DNA of 64,000 nt from contig JAPDDQ010000002.1 in assembly GCA_027587225.1 (NCBI GenBank), forward strand, positions 270,547-334,546. The letters are read 5' to 3'. Source of the stretch: Solirubrobacter taibaiensis (GTDB lineage: Bacteria; Actinomycetota; Thermoleophilia; Solirubrobacterales; Solirubrobacteraceae). The first letter of the stretch is position 1. Every line of letters starts with the position of its first letter. The translations under genes were made by a program, and so were the position numbers. A model generated the notes under the pieces. It was not told where the DNA came from and did not search any database. It saw only the letters and a program-made list of their open reading frames with translations. Shown here piece after piece: positions 46,410-54,472 of this stretch.

Positions 46410-47604
46410 CCAGGCCGTCTGCCGGGCGATCGCGGCCGGGATGCTCGCCCGCGAGGACCTCGCCGACAAGCCGATCTCCGGCGTCACGGTGGCGCCGCAG
46501 AAGGCCACGATGCCGCTCGAGTCCGGCACGAGCATCACCGCCGCGGCCAAGCCCGAGGGCGTCACGGGCGTCAAGTGGACGCTCGAGGCGGGCACCGTCG
46601 CTCCCGCCACCGGAACCAAGATCGACGAGTCCACCGGCGTGGTGTCCCTGGACGCCAAGCAGCCCGGCGGCAAGATGAAGCCGAAGGCGACGAACGGCGC
46701 GTCGTTCGGCAACGCGGAGTTCCGGGTGATCGAGAAGCCCAAGGACATCGCGTCGACGACCTCCTCGGTGGCCGGGAACTACGAGGCGCACTTCACCCAC
46801 ACGTTCAACAGCGCCGGCGCCGGCCAGTCCGGGCTCGAGGACGCGAACATCAACGAGAAGTTCGACTCGTTGACGTCCAAGACCCCGTTCGGCGACGACT
46901 TCACGCTCAAGGCGAACGCCGCGGGCTCAGCCGGCTGGTTCCTCAGCAGCTCAGGCCAGATGAACACGGTCGACAAGGTCTCGATCTCCACCGCCGGCAT
47001 CGACGCCGGGCCATTCATCAAGAACGCCTCGAACCCAGCGCCCACCAAGAAGCTCCCGCAGGGCTTCACGATGAGCCAGAAGTTCCATTTCCGCACGTTC
47101 CCGTCGGACAAGCTCGAGGACGCGCACTTCACGACGACCGATCACGTACGCGAGCTCGTCGAGAAGGACGGCAAGCTCTTCATGAAGCTCGGCGCGGGGA
47201 AGGCGAGCGAGCTCATCCCGTACGTCGGGCCGGCCGTCTTCCGCAACATGAAGGCCGACAAGACGACGATCGTCGCCTCCGAGGCCAAGCCCGCGAAGGG
47301 CAAGTGGGCGCAGAACACCGTGCAGGTGAGCGTCGACGCCGAGGGCAGCAAGGCCACGCCGAAGTACTCGATCCAGGGCGAGAAGCTCGGCTGCTCGGTC
47401 GACTCCTCGGGCGAGGTGAAGATCGGCGACAAGCCCGGGACGATCACCGTCCGGGCCGGCAACGCGAAGAACTACGACGAGGTCACGATCACCATCACCG
47501 CGCCGGCCGCCCCGCCCGCCGGCGCGGGTGCCGGCGCTCCGGGCGCGAAGAGCCTGGACACGGGCGATGTGGGCGCCGAGGACGAGCCCGCCGAAGACCA
47601 GTAG
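46306..47604 (+). CDS. AGNQAV-motif protein with Ig-like (BIG2-type) segments (432 aa)
   Basis: The N-terminus has ILSLQKTAGNQAVCRAIAAG (about 27-46), a short motif found at the start of many actinobacterial secreted-toxin and contractile-injection-associated (DUF4157-type) proteins. There is no Sec signal. Residues 55-140 and about 330-405 are beta-rich Ig-like repeats (ISGVTVAPQKATMPLESG; ATPKYSIQGEKLG...GTITVRAGN), and a globular middle (150-320) is unrecognised. The C-terminal tail is Ala/Gly/Asp/Glu-rich and disordered. It may be a cargo or structural part of an injection or export apparatus, but no such genes are in the window. Confidence 0.7.
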   Translation: MERQRASQPETKQTATPALRMSEPAILSLQKTAGNQAVCRAIAAGMLAREDLADKPISGVTVAPQKATMPLESGTSITAAAKPEGVTGVKWTLEAGTVAPATGTKIDESTGVVSLDAKQPGGKMKPKATNGASFGNAEFRVIEKPKDIASTTSSVAGNYEAHFTHTFNSAGAGQSGLEDANINEKFDSLTSKTPFGDDFTLKANAAGSAGWFLSSSGQMNTVDKVSISTAGIDAGPFIKNASNPAPTKKLPQGFTMSQKFHFRTFPSDKLEDAHFTTTDHVRELVEKDGKLFMKLGAGKASELIPYVGPAVFRNMKADKTTIVASEAKPAKGKWAQNTVQVSVDAEGSKATPKYSIQGEKLGCSVDSSGEVKIGDKPGTITVRAGNAKNYDEVTITITAPAAPPAGAGAGAPGAKSLDTGDVGAEDEPAEDQ

Positions 47605-47610
47605 CGATTA

Positions 47611-47631
47611 GGTCCCCTACGATGGGGGACC
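47611..47631 (+). terminator. Short hairpin before the first coiled-coil gene
   Basis: GGTCCCC / GGGGACC, 7-bp stem and 7-nt loop, between the AGNQAV-motif gene and the coiled-coil gene, 6 bp before its start. It could be a weak terminator or reduce translation. Confidence 0.4.
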
Positions 47632-47637
47632 ATCGCG

Positions 47638-49533
47638 ATGATGAGTCTTGACGAGCTCACGTTCGAGCTCGAACGCTTCGAGTGGCAGGGCGAGGACCGC
47701 TTGGAAGTCCGCGGCCGCTGGTTCGGCGTGCGCGGACAGCGCTTCATGCGCCCGACCCTGCACGTGCGCGCCGGCGACGCCCGCGCTCGCCGGAGGCGCA
47801 TGATCGCCGTGATGGACCACAAGCCCTGGGCCCCGGACGACGCCGGCGTGTGGATCGCCGCCTTCATGTGGCGTGGCCCCGTCGAGGAGATCACCGCCGC
47901 CCGCCTGGAAGTCACCCCCGAGGTCGTCCTCGAGCTCGGCCCGCCCGGCTCCATCAAGTCCGGCACCTCGATCGCCCCGCGCCCCCGCGCCAAGCGACCC
48001 GCGAAGCCCAAACCCGTCACCCCGCCCGCACCGCCGCCCCGCGACCCGGACCGCGCCCACCTCGAGGCGGAACTCGCGTCCGTCCGCCGCCAACTCGCCG
48101 CCGCGACACCCGCGCCCGCCACCAGCGCCGCGCCGGAAGTCGCTACCGCCGACCTCACGGCCTCTCAGGTCGCTGCCTCCGGGCCTGCCGACCTCGACAT
48201 CGCTGCCACGCCCGATGCCGCTGCGGCGTCCGACGTCGCTGCCGCGCCGGAGATCGCCGCTTCCGACGTCGCCGCCACCGCGCCGCTCGCGCCCGACGTT
48301 GCCGCCCCGCCCGACGTCGCCGCCGCGGCCGACGTCGACCCCTCCGCGCTCGCCTCGCCCGCCAATGCCGATGTCGCCGCCCCGGCGCCGACCCCACCGG
48401 CCGCGTTCAACGCCGATATCGCTGCCGCCGCGGCGCCAGCAGTGCCGGCCGACCCTGACGTCGTCGCCACCTCCGACCGCGTTCGGCTGGAGGCGGAGCT
48501 CGAACTCGTGCGGCGCGAACTTGCCACGCAGGCGGCAGAGCTCGAACTCGCGCGCCGACAGCTCGCCACGCAGGCCGGGCACCACGAGAGCGCGGTCGCG
48601 CGCGCGAACGAGGTCGTGCGGCTCGAGGGCGACGTGATCGCGGCGAGGACGCGCGCCGAGTCGGCCGAGGCGGCCCGCGACGAAGCCACCACCCGCGCTT
48701 GGTCCGCCGAGGCCGAGCGCGACAAGGCCACCTCGGCTCTCGCGGCGGCCGCTTCGGCCCGCGACGAAGCAGTCGGGCGGGCGGAGACGGTCGAGACCGA
48801 GCGTGACGAGGCGCTTACCCGCGTGGAGGCCGCCGAAGCCGCGCGCGACGACGCGCTCGCCCGCGCCGACGAACTCGCTGCGCGCCCCGACGTCGCTCCC
48901 GATCTTGCCGCCGCGCTCGACCGCGCCGAGCGCGCCGAGGCGGCCCTCGACGACGCGCTTGCCCGCGCCGACGAACTTGCCGCGCGGCCCGCTGTCGCTC
49001 CCGATCTCGCCGCGCGCTCAGACGCCGCGCCCGATCTTGCTGTGCGCTCCGACGCCGCTCCCGCTCACGTCGGCGCGGACACTGCTGCCGAGCTCGCCGC
49101 CGCCATCGCTCGTGCGGAAGCCGCCGAGGCCGCGCTCGCGCGCGCCGACTCCACCTCCGGCGGGGACCCCGAGCTCCTCGCGGCGCTGGAGCGGGCCGAG
49201 CGAGCCCGCGATGCCGCCGACGCTCGGGCCGAGGCCGCCATCGCCCGCGCGGACAACGCCCCCGCCGCGCGCGATCAGAGCGCGGAGCTCGCGGCGGCCA
49301 CGCAGCGCGCCGAGCGGGCCGAGGCTCGCGCCGCGGACTTGGCCGCGTCGATCCGGCGCGGCGAACGGCTCGAGCAGGCGGCGCCCGCGGAGCTCCCGCC
49401 GCTGGGGCCGCGCGTGCGGGCGCGGTCGCTGTCGCGGCACCGCGAGTGGAGCGGGACCGAGCGCTATGCGGTCGTCGGGGCGATCGTGCTGATCGCGCTC
49501 GTGCTGCTCATCCTGCTCATCGCGCTGCTCTAG
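47638..49533 (+). CDS. Coiled-coil tail-anchored protein with unknown N-terminal domain, paralog A (631 aa)
   Basis: Residues 5-105 form a compact domain shared with the protein at 54472-56301 (FELERFEW, DRLEVRGRW, GVRG, RPTLHV, then ending VVLELGPP). Next come an Ala/Asp/Pro-rich low-complexity stretch (about 110-285) and a long Ala/Glu/Arg coiled coil (about 285-590). The coiled coil holds a 34-residue internal repeat (DDALARADELAARPxVAPDL, twice). It ends in a single membrane helix (YAVVGAIVLIALVLLILL), so the bulk is cytosolic and tail-anchored. Start ATG 47638; ATG 47641 is an alternative. It may be a structural or scaffold protein at the envelope. I do not recognise the N-terminal domain. 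Confidence 0.8.
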   Translation: MMSLDELTFELERFEWQGEDRLEVRGRWFGVRGQRFMRPTLHVRAGDARARRRRMIAVMDHKPWAPDDAGVWIAAFMWRGPVEEITAARLEVTPEVVLELGPPGSIKSGTSIAPRPRAKRPAKPKPVTPPAPPPRDPDRAHLEAELASVRRQLAAATPAPATSAAPEVATADLTASQVAASGPADLDIAATPDAAAASDVAAAPEIAASDVAATAPLAPDVAAPPDVAAAADVDPSALASPANADVAAPAPTPPAAFNADIAAAAAPAVPADPDVVATSDRVRLEAELELVRRELATQAAELELARRQLATQAGHHESAVARANEVVRLEGDVIAARTRAESAEAARDEATTRAWSAEAERDKATSALAAAASARDEAVGRAETVETERDEALTRVEAAEAARDDALARADELAARPDVAPDLAAALDRAERAEAALDDALARADELAARPAVAPDLAARSDAAPDLAVRSDAAPAHVGADTAAELAAAIARAEAAEAALARADSTSGGDPELLAALERAERARDAADARAEAAIARADNAPAARDQSAELAAATQRAERAEARAADLAASIRRGERLEQAAPAELPPLGPRVRARSLSRHREWSGTERYAVVGAIVLIALVLLILLIALL

Positions 49534-49639
49534 AAACCGGGCCTAGTCCGCGGCCGTCGTGGGTACACACCCTTCATGATCGTGGGGTTGCTGCCCACCA
49601 GTGGCGCATCCCCGAATGTTGCTCCTGCCGTACGTACGT

Positions 49640-49661
49640 GAGCGGGCGTCCCAGCCCGCTC
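49640..49661 (+). terminator. Hairpin in the gap before the DUF4190-like gene
   Basis: GAGCGGGC / GCCCGCTC, 8-bp stem and 6-nt loop. It lies in the 157-bp gap between the coiled-coil gene and a small membrane protein gene, which otherwise shows only a GGAGG ribosome site. Probably the end of the upstream transcript. Confidence 0.45.
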
Positions 49662-49690
49662 GATTTCCACACCGTCTGGAGGACACACCC

Positions 49691-49969
49691 ATGGCCGCCA
49701 CTCCCGATGCCTCGCAGCACGCTTCGCCCGCCACGTCGACCGGCTCCAAGAGCGGCATGGCGATCGCTTCGATGGTGCTCGGCATCCTCGCCATCCCGTT
49801 CATCCTGCTGTGGCCGATCGCGGTGATCCTGGCCATCGTCGGCCTCACACTCGGCGTCATCGCGCGCGGCGCGGGGGCCGGCGGTCAGGCGACCGCGGGC
49901 ATCGTCTGCAGCGTGATCGCCCTGATCGGCGTCGTCGCGCTGCTCGTCGCCGCCGGCATGTCCGCCTAG
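49691..49969 (+). CDS. DUF4190-like small membrane protein (92 aa)
   Basis: Start ATG 49691 after ribosome site GGAGGA. A disordered 20-residue N-terminus ([18 protein letters not shown]) is followed by two membrane helices with the DUF4190 pattern ([39 protein letters not shown]). These are small membrane proteins of unknown role, common in actinobacteria. The stop codon TAG overlaps the stop of the convergent ligase gene within CCTAGG, with no terminator between them. Confidence 0.85.
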   Translation: MAATPDASQHASPATSTGSKSGMAIASMVLGILAIPFILLWPIAVILAIVGLTLGVIARGAGAGGQATAGIVCSVIALIGVVALLVAAGMSA

Positions 49970-51438
49970 GCGTCCCGCACCGCGAGGACCGCGTCGAGCG
50001 TGTCCGCCTGCGCCGCCGGCTTGTCGGGCCGGTGGCGCAGCACGCGCGCGAACCGCAACGCGACGCCACCCGGGTAGCGCGGGCTCGTCTGCACGCCGTC
50101 GAACGCGATCTCCACCACGAGCTCCGGCCGCACGTGCACCACGTGACCTTCCCGCCCGGTCTCCAACTCGAGCAGCTTCTCGGTCTGCCACGCGAGCATC
50201 GCGTCGGTCAGGCCCTTGAACGTCTTGCCGAGCATCACGAACCCGTCCTCGACCCGCGCGCCGAGCCACAGGTTCGAAAGCTTCCCGCGCCGCCGGCCTG
50301 AGCCCCACTCGACCGCCAGCACCACCAGGTCGAGCGTGTGCACGGGCTTGACCTTCACCCACGCGGACCCGCGCCGCCCCGCCTCGTACGGCGCGTCCAA
50401 CGCTTTCACCACCACGCCCTCGTGGCCGCGCGCCAAAGCGATCTCCAGCTGCTCGGGCCCGCCCCGTGGCGCCCGCCAGCGCTCCGGCACGAGCCCAGCC
50501 AACGCGCTCGCCCGCACCGAGCCGGGCTCGTCCAGCAGGTCCGCGCCGTCCAAGTGCATGACGTCGAAGAACAGCGGCGTGAGCAACACGCCGGACTTGC
50601 TCGCAAACCGTGACCCCGTGACCTGGAACGGGTGCGGCCGCCCGTCTTCGCGCAACGCGATCGCCTCGCCGTCGAGCACGAACGACTCCGCCGAAAGCGC
50701 CAGCGCCGCCTCGACCACCTCGGGGATGCGCGCGGTGACGTCGTCCAGCGTGCGCGTGAAGATCGCCACCTGATCGCCGGAACGATGCACCTGGATGCGC
50801 GCCCCGTCGAGCTTCCACTCCACCGCGGCCGGGCCGGTCTTCTCCAGAGCGGCGTCGACGTCCGGCGCGGTCGAGGCCAGCATGGGGGAGATCGGCCGCC
50901 CGACCTCCAGCCGGAACTGCCCGAGATCCTCGCCCGCCAGCGCGACCGCCGCCACGGCGCCCAGGTCACCGCGCAGCATCAGCGCCCGCCGCACGTCCTT
51001 GAGCGGCACGTCCGCGGCCTTGGCCACCGCGTCGCCGACCACGGCGGCCAGCGCGCCCTGCCGGATGTCCCCGAGCACCAACGCCCGCAGAAACGCCTGC
51101 TCGGATGCGGTCGCGCGCGCCATCAGCGCACCCAACGCCGCCCGCCGCGCCGCGACCGACCCGGCGCCGCTCGAAGCCGCCACCTGCGCCAGCACCGCAT
51201 CCACCTCGGCCACGCTCAAGGTCGCTTCGTCAGCGGGCAGCGGCGGATCGTCGCGCAGCGACGCCCAGCCCACGCCCAGCACGCGCTGCCGCGGCGAGCC
51301 GGCGAGGTAGGACGCGCCCGCCACCCGCTCTTCCGGCGCCAACCCACGCAGCGCGGCCGCGATCCGCTCGACCTTCCCCAGCCGACGCGACTCGGCCCGG
51401 ACGTCCTCGGTGGCGGCGGCAAGCTCGGCGAACAGCAC
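49966..51438 (-). CDS. ATP-dependent DNA ligase, LigB type (490 aa)
   Basis: Start chosen at GTG 51438 ([19 protein letters not shown]), where mycobacterial LigB-type ligases begin; an ATG at 51459 also fits. An N-terminal helical DNA-binding domain (1-175) is followed by the adenylation domain with the active-site Lys209 in [13 protein letters not shown], then [36 protein letters not shown] and WVKVKP, and an OB-fold (about 365-490). It seals nicks in duplex DNA with ATP, as an accessory to the NAD-dependent LigA. It is divergent from the SDR gene, the two starts nearly touching. Confidence 0.93.
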   Translation of the reverse strand: MLFAELAAATEDVRAESRRLGKVERIAAALRGLAPEERVAGASYLAGSPRQRVLGVGWASLRDDPPLPADEATLSVAEVDAVLAQVAASSGAGSVAARRAALGALMARATASEQAFLRALVLGDIRQGALAAVVGDAVAKAADVPLKDVRRALMLRGDLGAVAAVALAGEDLGQFRLEVGRPISPMLASTAPDVDAALEKTGPAAVEWKLDGARIQVHRSGDQVAIFTRTLDDVTARIPEVVEAALALSAESFVLDGEAIALREDGRPHPFQVTGSRFASKSGVLLTPLFFDVMHLDGADLLDEPGSVRASALAGLVPERWRAPRGGPEQLEIALARGHEGVVVKALDAPYEAGRRGSAWVKVKPVHTLDLVVLAVEWGSGRRRGKLSNLWLGARVEDGFVMLGKTFKGLTDAMLAWQTEKLLELETGREGHVVHVRPELVVEIAFDGVQTSPRYPGGVALRFARVLRHRPDKPAAQADTLDAVLAVRDA

Positions 51439-51457
51439 GCCTGTAGTTTCGCCCACC

Positions 51458-52231
51458 ATGACCAGAACCGTGCTCGTGACCGGCGCTTCGAGCGGGATCG
51501 GGCGCGCCGCCGCGCTCGCGCTGAGCCAACGCGGCTTCACCGTCTACGCCGGAGCGCGCGGCCCGCTCGACTACGAGGGCGTGACGCGCGTCGAGCTCGA
51601 CGTGACCAACCCCGACCACGTCGAAGCCCTGCGCGAGCTCCCGATCGACGCGCTCGTCAACAACGCGGGGATCGCCGTGATCGGCCCGCTCGAGTACCTG
51701 CCGCTCGACGAACTGCGCCATCAGTTCGAGGTCAACACCGTCGGCCAGCTCGCCGTCATCCAGGCGTGCCTTCCGGCCCTCCGGCACGCCCGGGGCCGGA
51801 TCGTCAACGTCTCCTCGATCGCCGGCCGCGTCGCGCTCCCGCTCTACGGCCCGTACGCGGCGTCGAAGTTCGCGCTGGAGGCGCTCAGCGACTCGCTGCG
51901 ACGCGAGCTCCGTGGCGCAGTGCAGGTCTCCCTGATCGAGCCCGGCGCGGTCGCCACCCCGATCTGGCAGCGCACGCTCGACGCCACGGACATGCCGCCG
52001 GAGCCGTATGTCGCGATGGCCGAGCGGCTGCGCGGCATGGCGGAGGAAGCGCCTGAGACCGGCATGCCGGTGGGGGTCGTCGTCGGCGCGATCCATCACG
52101 CGCTCACGGCCGACAAACCGCGCACCCGCTACGTCCTCGGCCGCGACGCCCGTATCCAGGCGATCCTCGACCGCATCCTCCCGGATCGGGTTATGGACCG
52201 ACTGATCGCACGGATTGTTGAACAATCTTGA
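51458..52231 (+). CDS. Short-chain dehydrogenase/reductase (257 aa)
   Basis: Classical SDR: cofactor motif TGASSGIG at residues 9-16, NNAG, catalytic Ser in NVSSIAG, and YAASK with catalytic Tyr and Lys, then [10 protein letters not shown]. The acidic residue after strand 2 is absent (GARG), which suggests NADP(H). The 3' end lies inside a candidate GntR operator region. The following EamA transporter gene starts 22 bp later, so the SDR may belong to the same function but an independent transcript. Confidence 0.9.
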   Translation: MTRTVLVTGASSGIGRAAALALSQRGFTVYAGARGPLDYEGVTRVELDVTNPDHVEALRELPIDALVNNAGIAVIGPLEYLPLDELRHQFEVNTVGQLAVIQACLPALRHARGRIVNVSSIAGRVALPLYGPYAASKFALEALSDSLRRELRGAVQVSLIEPGAVATPIWQRTLDATDMPPEPYVAMAERLRGMAEEAPETGMPVGVVVGAIHHALTADKPRTRYVLGRDARIQAILDRILPDRVMDRLIARIVEQS

Positions 52232-52247
52232 TGATTGTGGAACAATC
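52213..52247. promoter_or_regulatory. Double palindromic operator, probably for the GntR regulator
   Basis: GATTGTTGAACAATC at 52213-52227 and GATTGTGGAACAATC at 52233-52247. Each has 6-bp arms (GATTGT/ACAATC) around 3 bp, and the centres are exactly 20 bp apart, two helical turns on the same DNA face. The core TTGT-N3-ACAA is the usual form of FadR/GntR-type sites. It begins inside the SDR coding end and stops 6 bp before the EamA start; the next gene in the unit encodes a GntR protein. Confidence 0.75.
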
Positions 52248-52253
52248 ACTCGC

Positions 52254-53120
52254 ATGTCACGGCTTCAGGTCCTGCTCGCCTCGCTCTGCTTCGGCACCAC
52301 CGGCACCGCGCAAGCGCTCGGCCCGGCAGGGCTCTCGCCCGCGGGCGTGGGCGCGGCGCGGATCCTGGTCGGCGGCGCACTGCTGGTCCTCGTCGCGCTG
52401 CTCAGCACCGGGCTTCGCGGCCTCCCACGCCGTCCGCTGATCCTCGCGGCACTCGCGGTCGCCGCCTACCAGCTGGCGTTCTTCGCCGCCGTGGCCGACA
52501 CCGGCGTCGCCGTCGGCACGATCGTCGCGCTCGGCAGCGCTCCCGCACTCGCCGGCGCGCTGGAATGGGCGATCGAGCGCCGCGCGCCCACCCGCGCGTG
52601 GGCCTTGGCCACCGCGCTCGCGTGCGCCGGCGTGGCCATGCTCGCGCTCACCGGAGCGGACGCGTCGATCTCCGCCGGCGGCATCGTCCTCGCGCTGATC
52701 GCCGGCGCCTCCTACGCGGGTTACACGTACTCCGCCAAGCAGATGCTCCACGCGGGTCATTCGCCCGAGACGGTGATGGCGGGCGCGTTCGGTCTCGGCG
52801 CCGTCGTGCTGCTCCCGGTGCTGTTCATCACCGGCGCGGGCTGGCTCGCGACCACCGACGGGCTGCTGCTCGCGGTGTTCCTCGGGATCGTGCCGACCGC
52901 GGGTGCCTACCTGCTGTTCGCGCGCGGGCTGAAGCACCTGAGCGCGGCCGAGACGGCGACGCTCACCCTGGCCGAGCCGCTCACCGCGACGCTGCTGGGC
53001 GTGATCGTGCTGAGCGAGACGGTGAACGCGCCCGCGGCGGTCGGCGCGGCGCTCATCCTCAGCGGACTGCTCGTCCTGGCCGCCCCCGAAGTGCGCCGGC
53101 CGGTTACGGTCCCCGCGTGA
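52254..53120 (+). CDS. EamA/DMT-family transporter (288 aa)
   Basis: Start ATG 52254 (MSRLQVLLASLCFG). Ten membrane helices in two EamA repeats (1-140 and 148-285), with typical SLCFGTTGTAQALGP, VALGSAPALAGALEW, YTYSAKQMLHAG and SAAETATLTLAEPLTATLLGV. It is a probable exporter of amino acids or small metabolites. The double GntR site reaches to 6 bp before the start, so binding would block initiation of transcription. It overlaps the GntR gene by GTGA. Confidence 0.9.
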   Translation: MSRLQVLLASLCFGTTGTAQALGPAGLSPAGVGAARILVGGALLVLVALLSTGLRGLPRRPLILAALAVAAYQLAFFAAVADTGVAVGTIVALGSAPALAGALEWAIERRAPTRAWALATALACAGVAMLALTGADASISAGGIVLALIAGASYAGYTYSAKQMLHAGHSPETVMAGAFGLGAVVLLPVLFITGAGWLATTDGLLLAVFLGIVPTAGAYLLFARGLKHLSAAETATLTLAEPLTATLLGVIVLSETVNAPAAVGAALILSGLLVLAAPEVRRPVTVPA

Positions 53121-53767
53121 CCGCGGTCGAAACTGTTGCGCAGCAGATCCGTCAGTCGATCCTCGCCGGGGAGCGTCCGGCGGGGTCGCGCCTGGTCGAA
53201 GCGGAGCTCACCGCCGAGTACGGCGTCGCCCGCCACTCACTCCGGGCGGCGCTCCGCACCCTGGCCGGCGAGGGGATCGTCGTGATCGAGACGAACCGCG
53301 GCGCGCGTGTCGCGCGGTTGACGGCCGAGGCGATCGTGTCGCTGTACGAGCTGCGGACGGCGCTGGAGGTGGAAGCGGCGCGGCTCGCGCTGGAACGCGG
53401 CCCGCTCCCGCCGAGTGTCTATGGAGCGCTGGCGGTGCTCGAGCGCGCGTGCGCGGACGGCGCGTGGGGCGCGATCAATGACGCGCACAACGGCCTGCAC
53501 CGCGCGATCGTCGAGGCTGCCGACTCGCCGCGCATCACGGCCGCGCACGCGGCGCTCGACGGCGAGCTCAAGCTGTTCATGAACCAGCTCGAACCGCTCT
53601 GGAGCGCGGAAAGGATGGCAGCCGACCACATCGCGCTCGTGCGGGGGCTGGAGCGCGAAGGGCCGACTGCACTACGGGGTCATCTCTCCGAATCTGCGGC
53701 GGCGTTGGTCGCGGCCGAAGGGGACTCCGAACGGCCTGGTCGTGTCGGCGACCAGGCCGCTCGGTGA
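53117..53767 (+). CDS. GntR-family regulator, FCD (FadR) subfamily (216 aa)
   Basis: GTG start overlapping the transporter stop. Winged HTH in residues 5-70 (VAQQIRQSILAGERPAGSRL, VARHSLRAALRTLAGEGIV), then an FCD-type all-helical effector domain (about 78-205) with NDAHNGLHRAIVEAAD and the His residues used for metal/carboxylate binding. It likely autoregulates its operon through the two palindromes at 52213-52247 and senses the transporter's substrate or an organic acid. Confidence 0.9.
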   Translation: MTAVETVAQQIRQSILAGERPAGSRLVEAELTAEYGVARHSLRAALRTLAGEGIVVIETNRGARVARLTAEAIVSLYELRTALEVEAARLALERGPLPPSVYGALAVLERACADGAWGAINDAHNGLHRAIVEAADSPRITAAHAALDGELKLFMNQLEPLWSAERMAADHIALVRGLEREGPTALRGHLSESAAALVAAEGDSERPGRVGDQAAR

Positions 53768-53850
53768 GGAGAGGGGAGTAGACGTCCGGTCGGGAGACAA
53801 AACGGAGCGTCTGGTCCGAACATGCCCGCGCCCCAGAGCCAGAAACGCGC

Positions 53851-53924
53851 CTTGTCAGGCTTAGAACGAAATTGGGTGTGACGGGGTCTGCGGGCAATCC
53901 AGCGGGGTCGCTTGTCAGACTTCG
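53851..53924 (+). repeat. Direct repeat in the gap before the 4-TM protein
   Basis: CTTGTCAGGCTTAG at 53851 and CTTGTCAGACTTCG at 53911, exactly 60 bp apart, inside the 162-bp gap after the GntR gene. The second copy overlaps the region just before the next start. No other structure was seen in the gap. Confidence 0.35.
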
Positions 53925-53929
53925 TGGCG

Positions 53930-54472
53930 ATGACCCGTAGATTCGAGATCGGGCCGTTCGTGCTCGCGTTCGGCGCACTGCTGCTTCTGGTCGGCCTGTT
54001 CCTCGACTGGTACGGCGCGTTCAACGCGTGGGCCGTGTTCGAGTTCGTCGACCTGTTCCTCGCCGCGTTGGCCGTCGCCAGCGTCATCGGCGCCGTCGGT
54101 TTGATCACCCCTGAAGTGGAGTACGTCGACAAGCGCGTCGTGCCATGGCTCGTCGGCATCGCGTTCGTCGTGGTCGCCGCGCAGCTGATGGACCCGCCGC
54201 CCGTCGCGTCCGAGCAGGATCTGGAGCTCGGCGCCTGGTTGTCGCTCGCCGGCACCGTGCTGATGGTGGGCGGGGCGATCCTCTCCTTCACCAAGGTGTC
54301 CTTCGCCGTCGCGGTCGAGGGTCGGGACCGCCGGACCCGCGTGGCCGCCGTGGACCACCGGCCGCCGACGACCGAGACCGGCCAGCAGCCGGTCGCCCGC
54401 TCGAGCACTTCGCTCCTGCACCCGCGGCCAAGCGAAGAAGACACACCCCCCGAGGCCCGCGAGCCGAGCTGA
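53930..54472 (+). CDS. Four-helix membrane protein of unknown function (180 aa)
   Basis: Start chosen at ATG 53930 (MTRRFEIGPFVLAFG); TTG 53912 would add six residues. Four membrane helices in about residues 8-135 (VLAFGALLLLVGLFL; FVDLFLAALAVASVIGAVGL; VVPWLVGIAFVVVAA; LGAWLSLAGTVLMVGGAIL), followed by a polar, disordered 45-residue cytosolic tail. The stop overlaps the start of coiled-coil paralog B (TGATG), so the two probably work together at the membrane. Confidence 0.8.
   Translation: MTRRFEIGPFVLAFGALLLLVGLFLDWYGAFNAWAVFEFVDLFLAALAVASVIGAVGLITPEVEYVDKRVVPWLVGIAFVVVAAQLMDPPPVASEQDLELGAWLSLAGTVLMVGGAILSFTKVSFAVAVEGRDRRTRVAAVDHRPPTTETGQQPVARSSTSLLHPRPSEEDTPPEAREPS

Noticed and set aside
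49640..49661. Riboswitch before the DUF4190-like gene
   Set aside because: Only one simple 8-bp hairpin; no conserved riboswitch core is visible.
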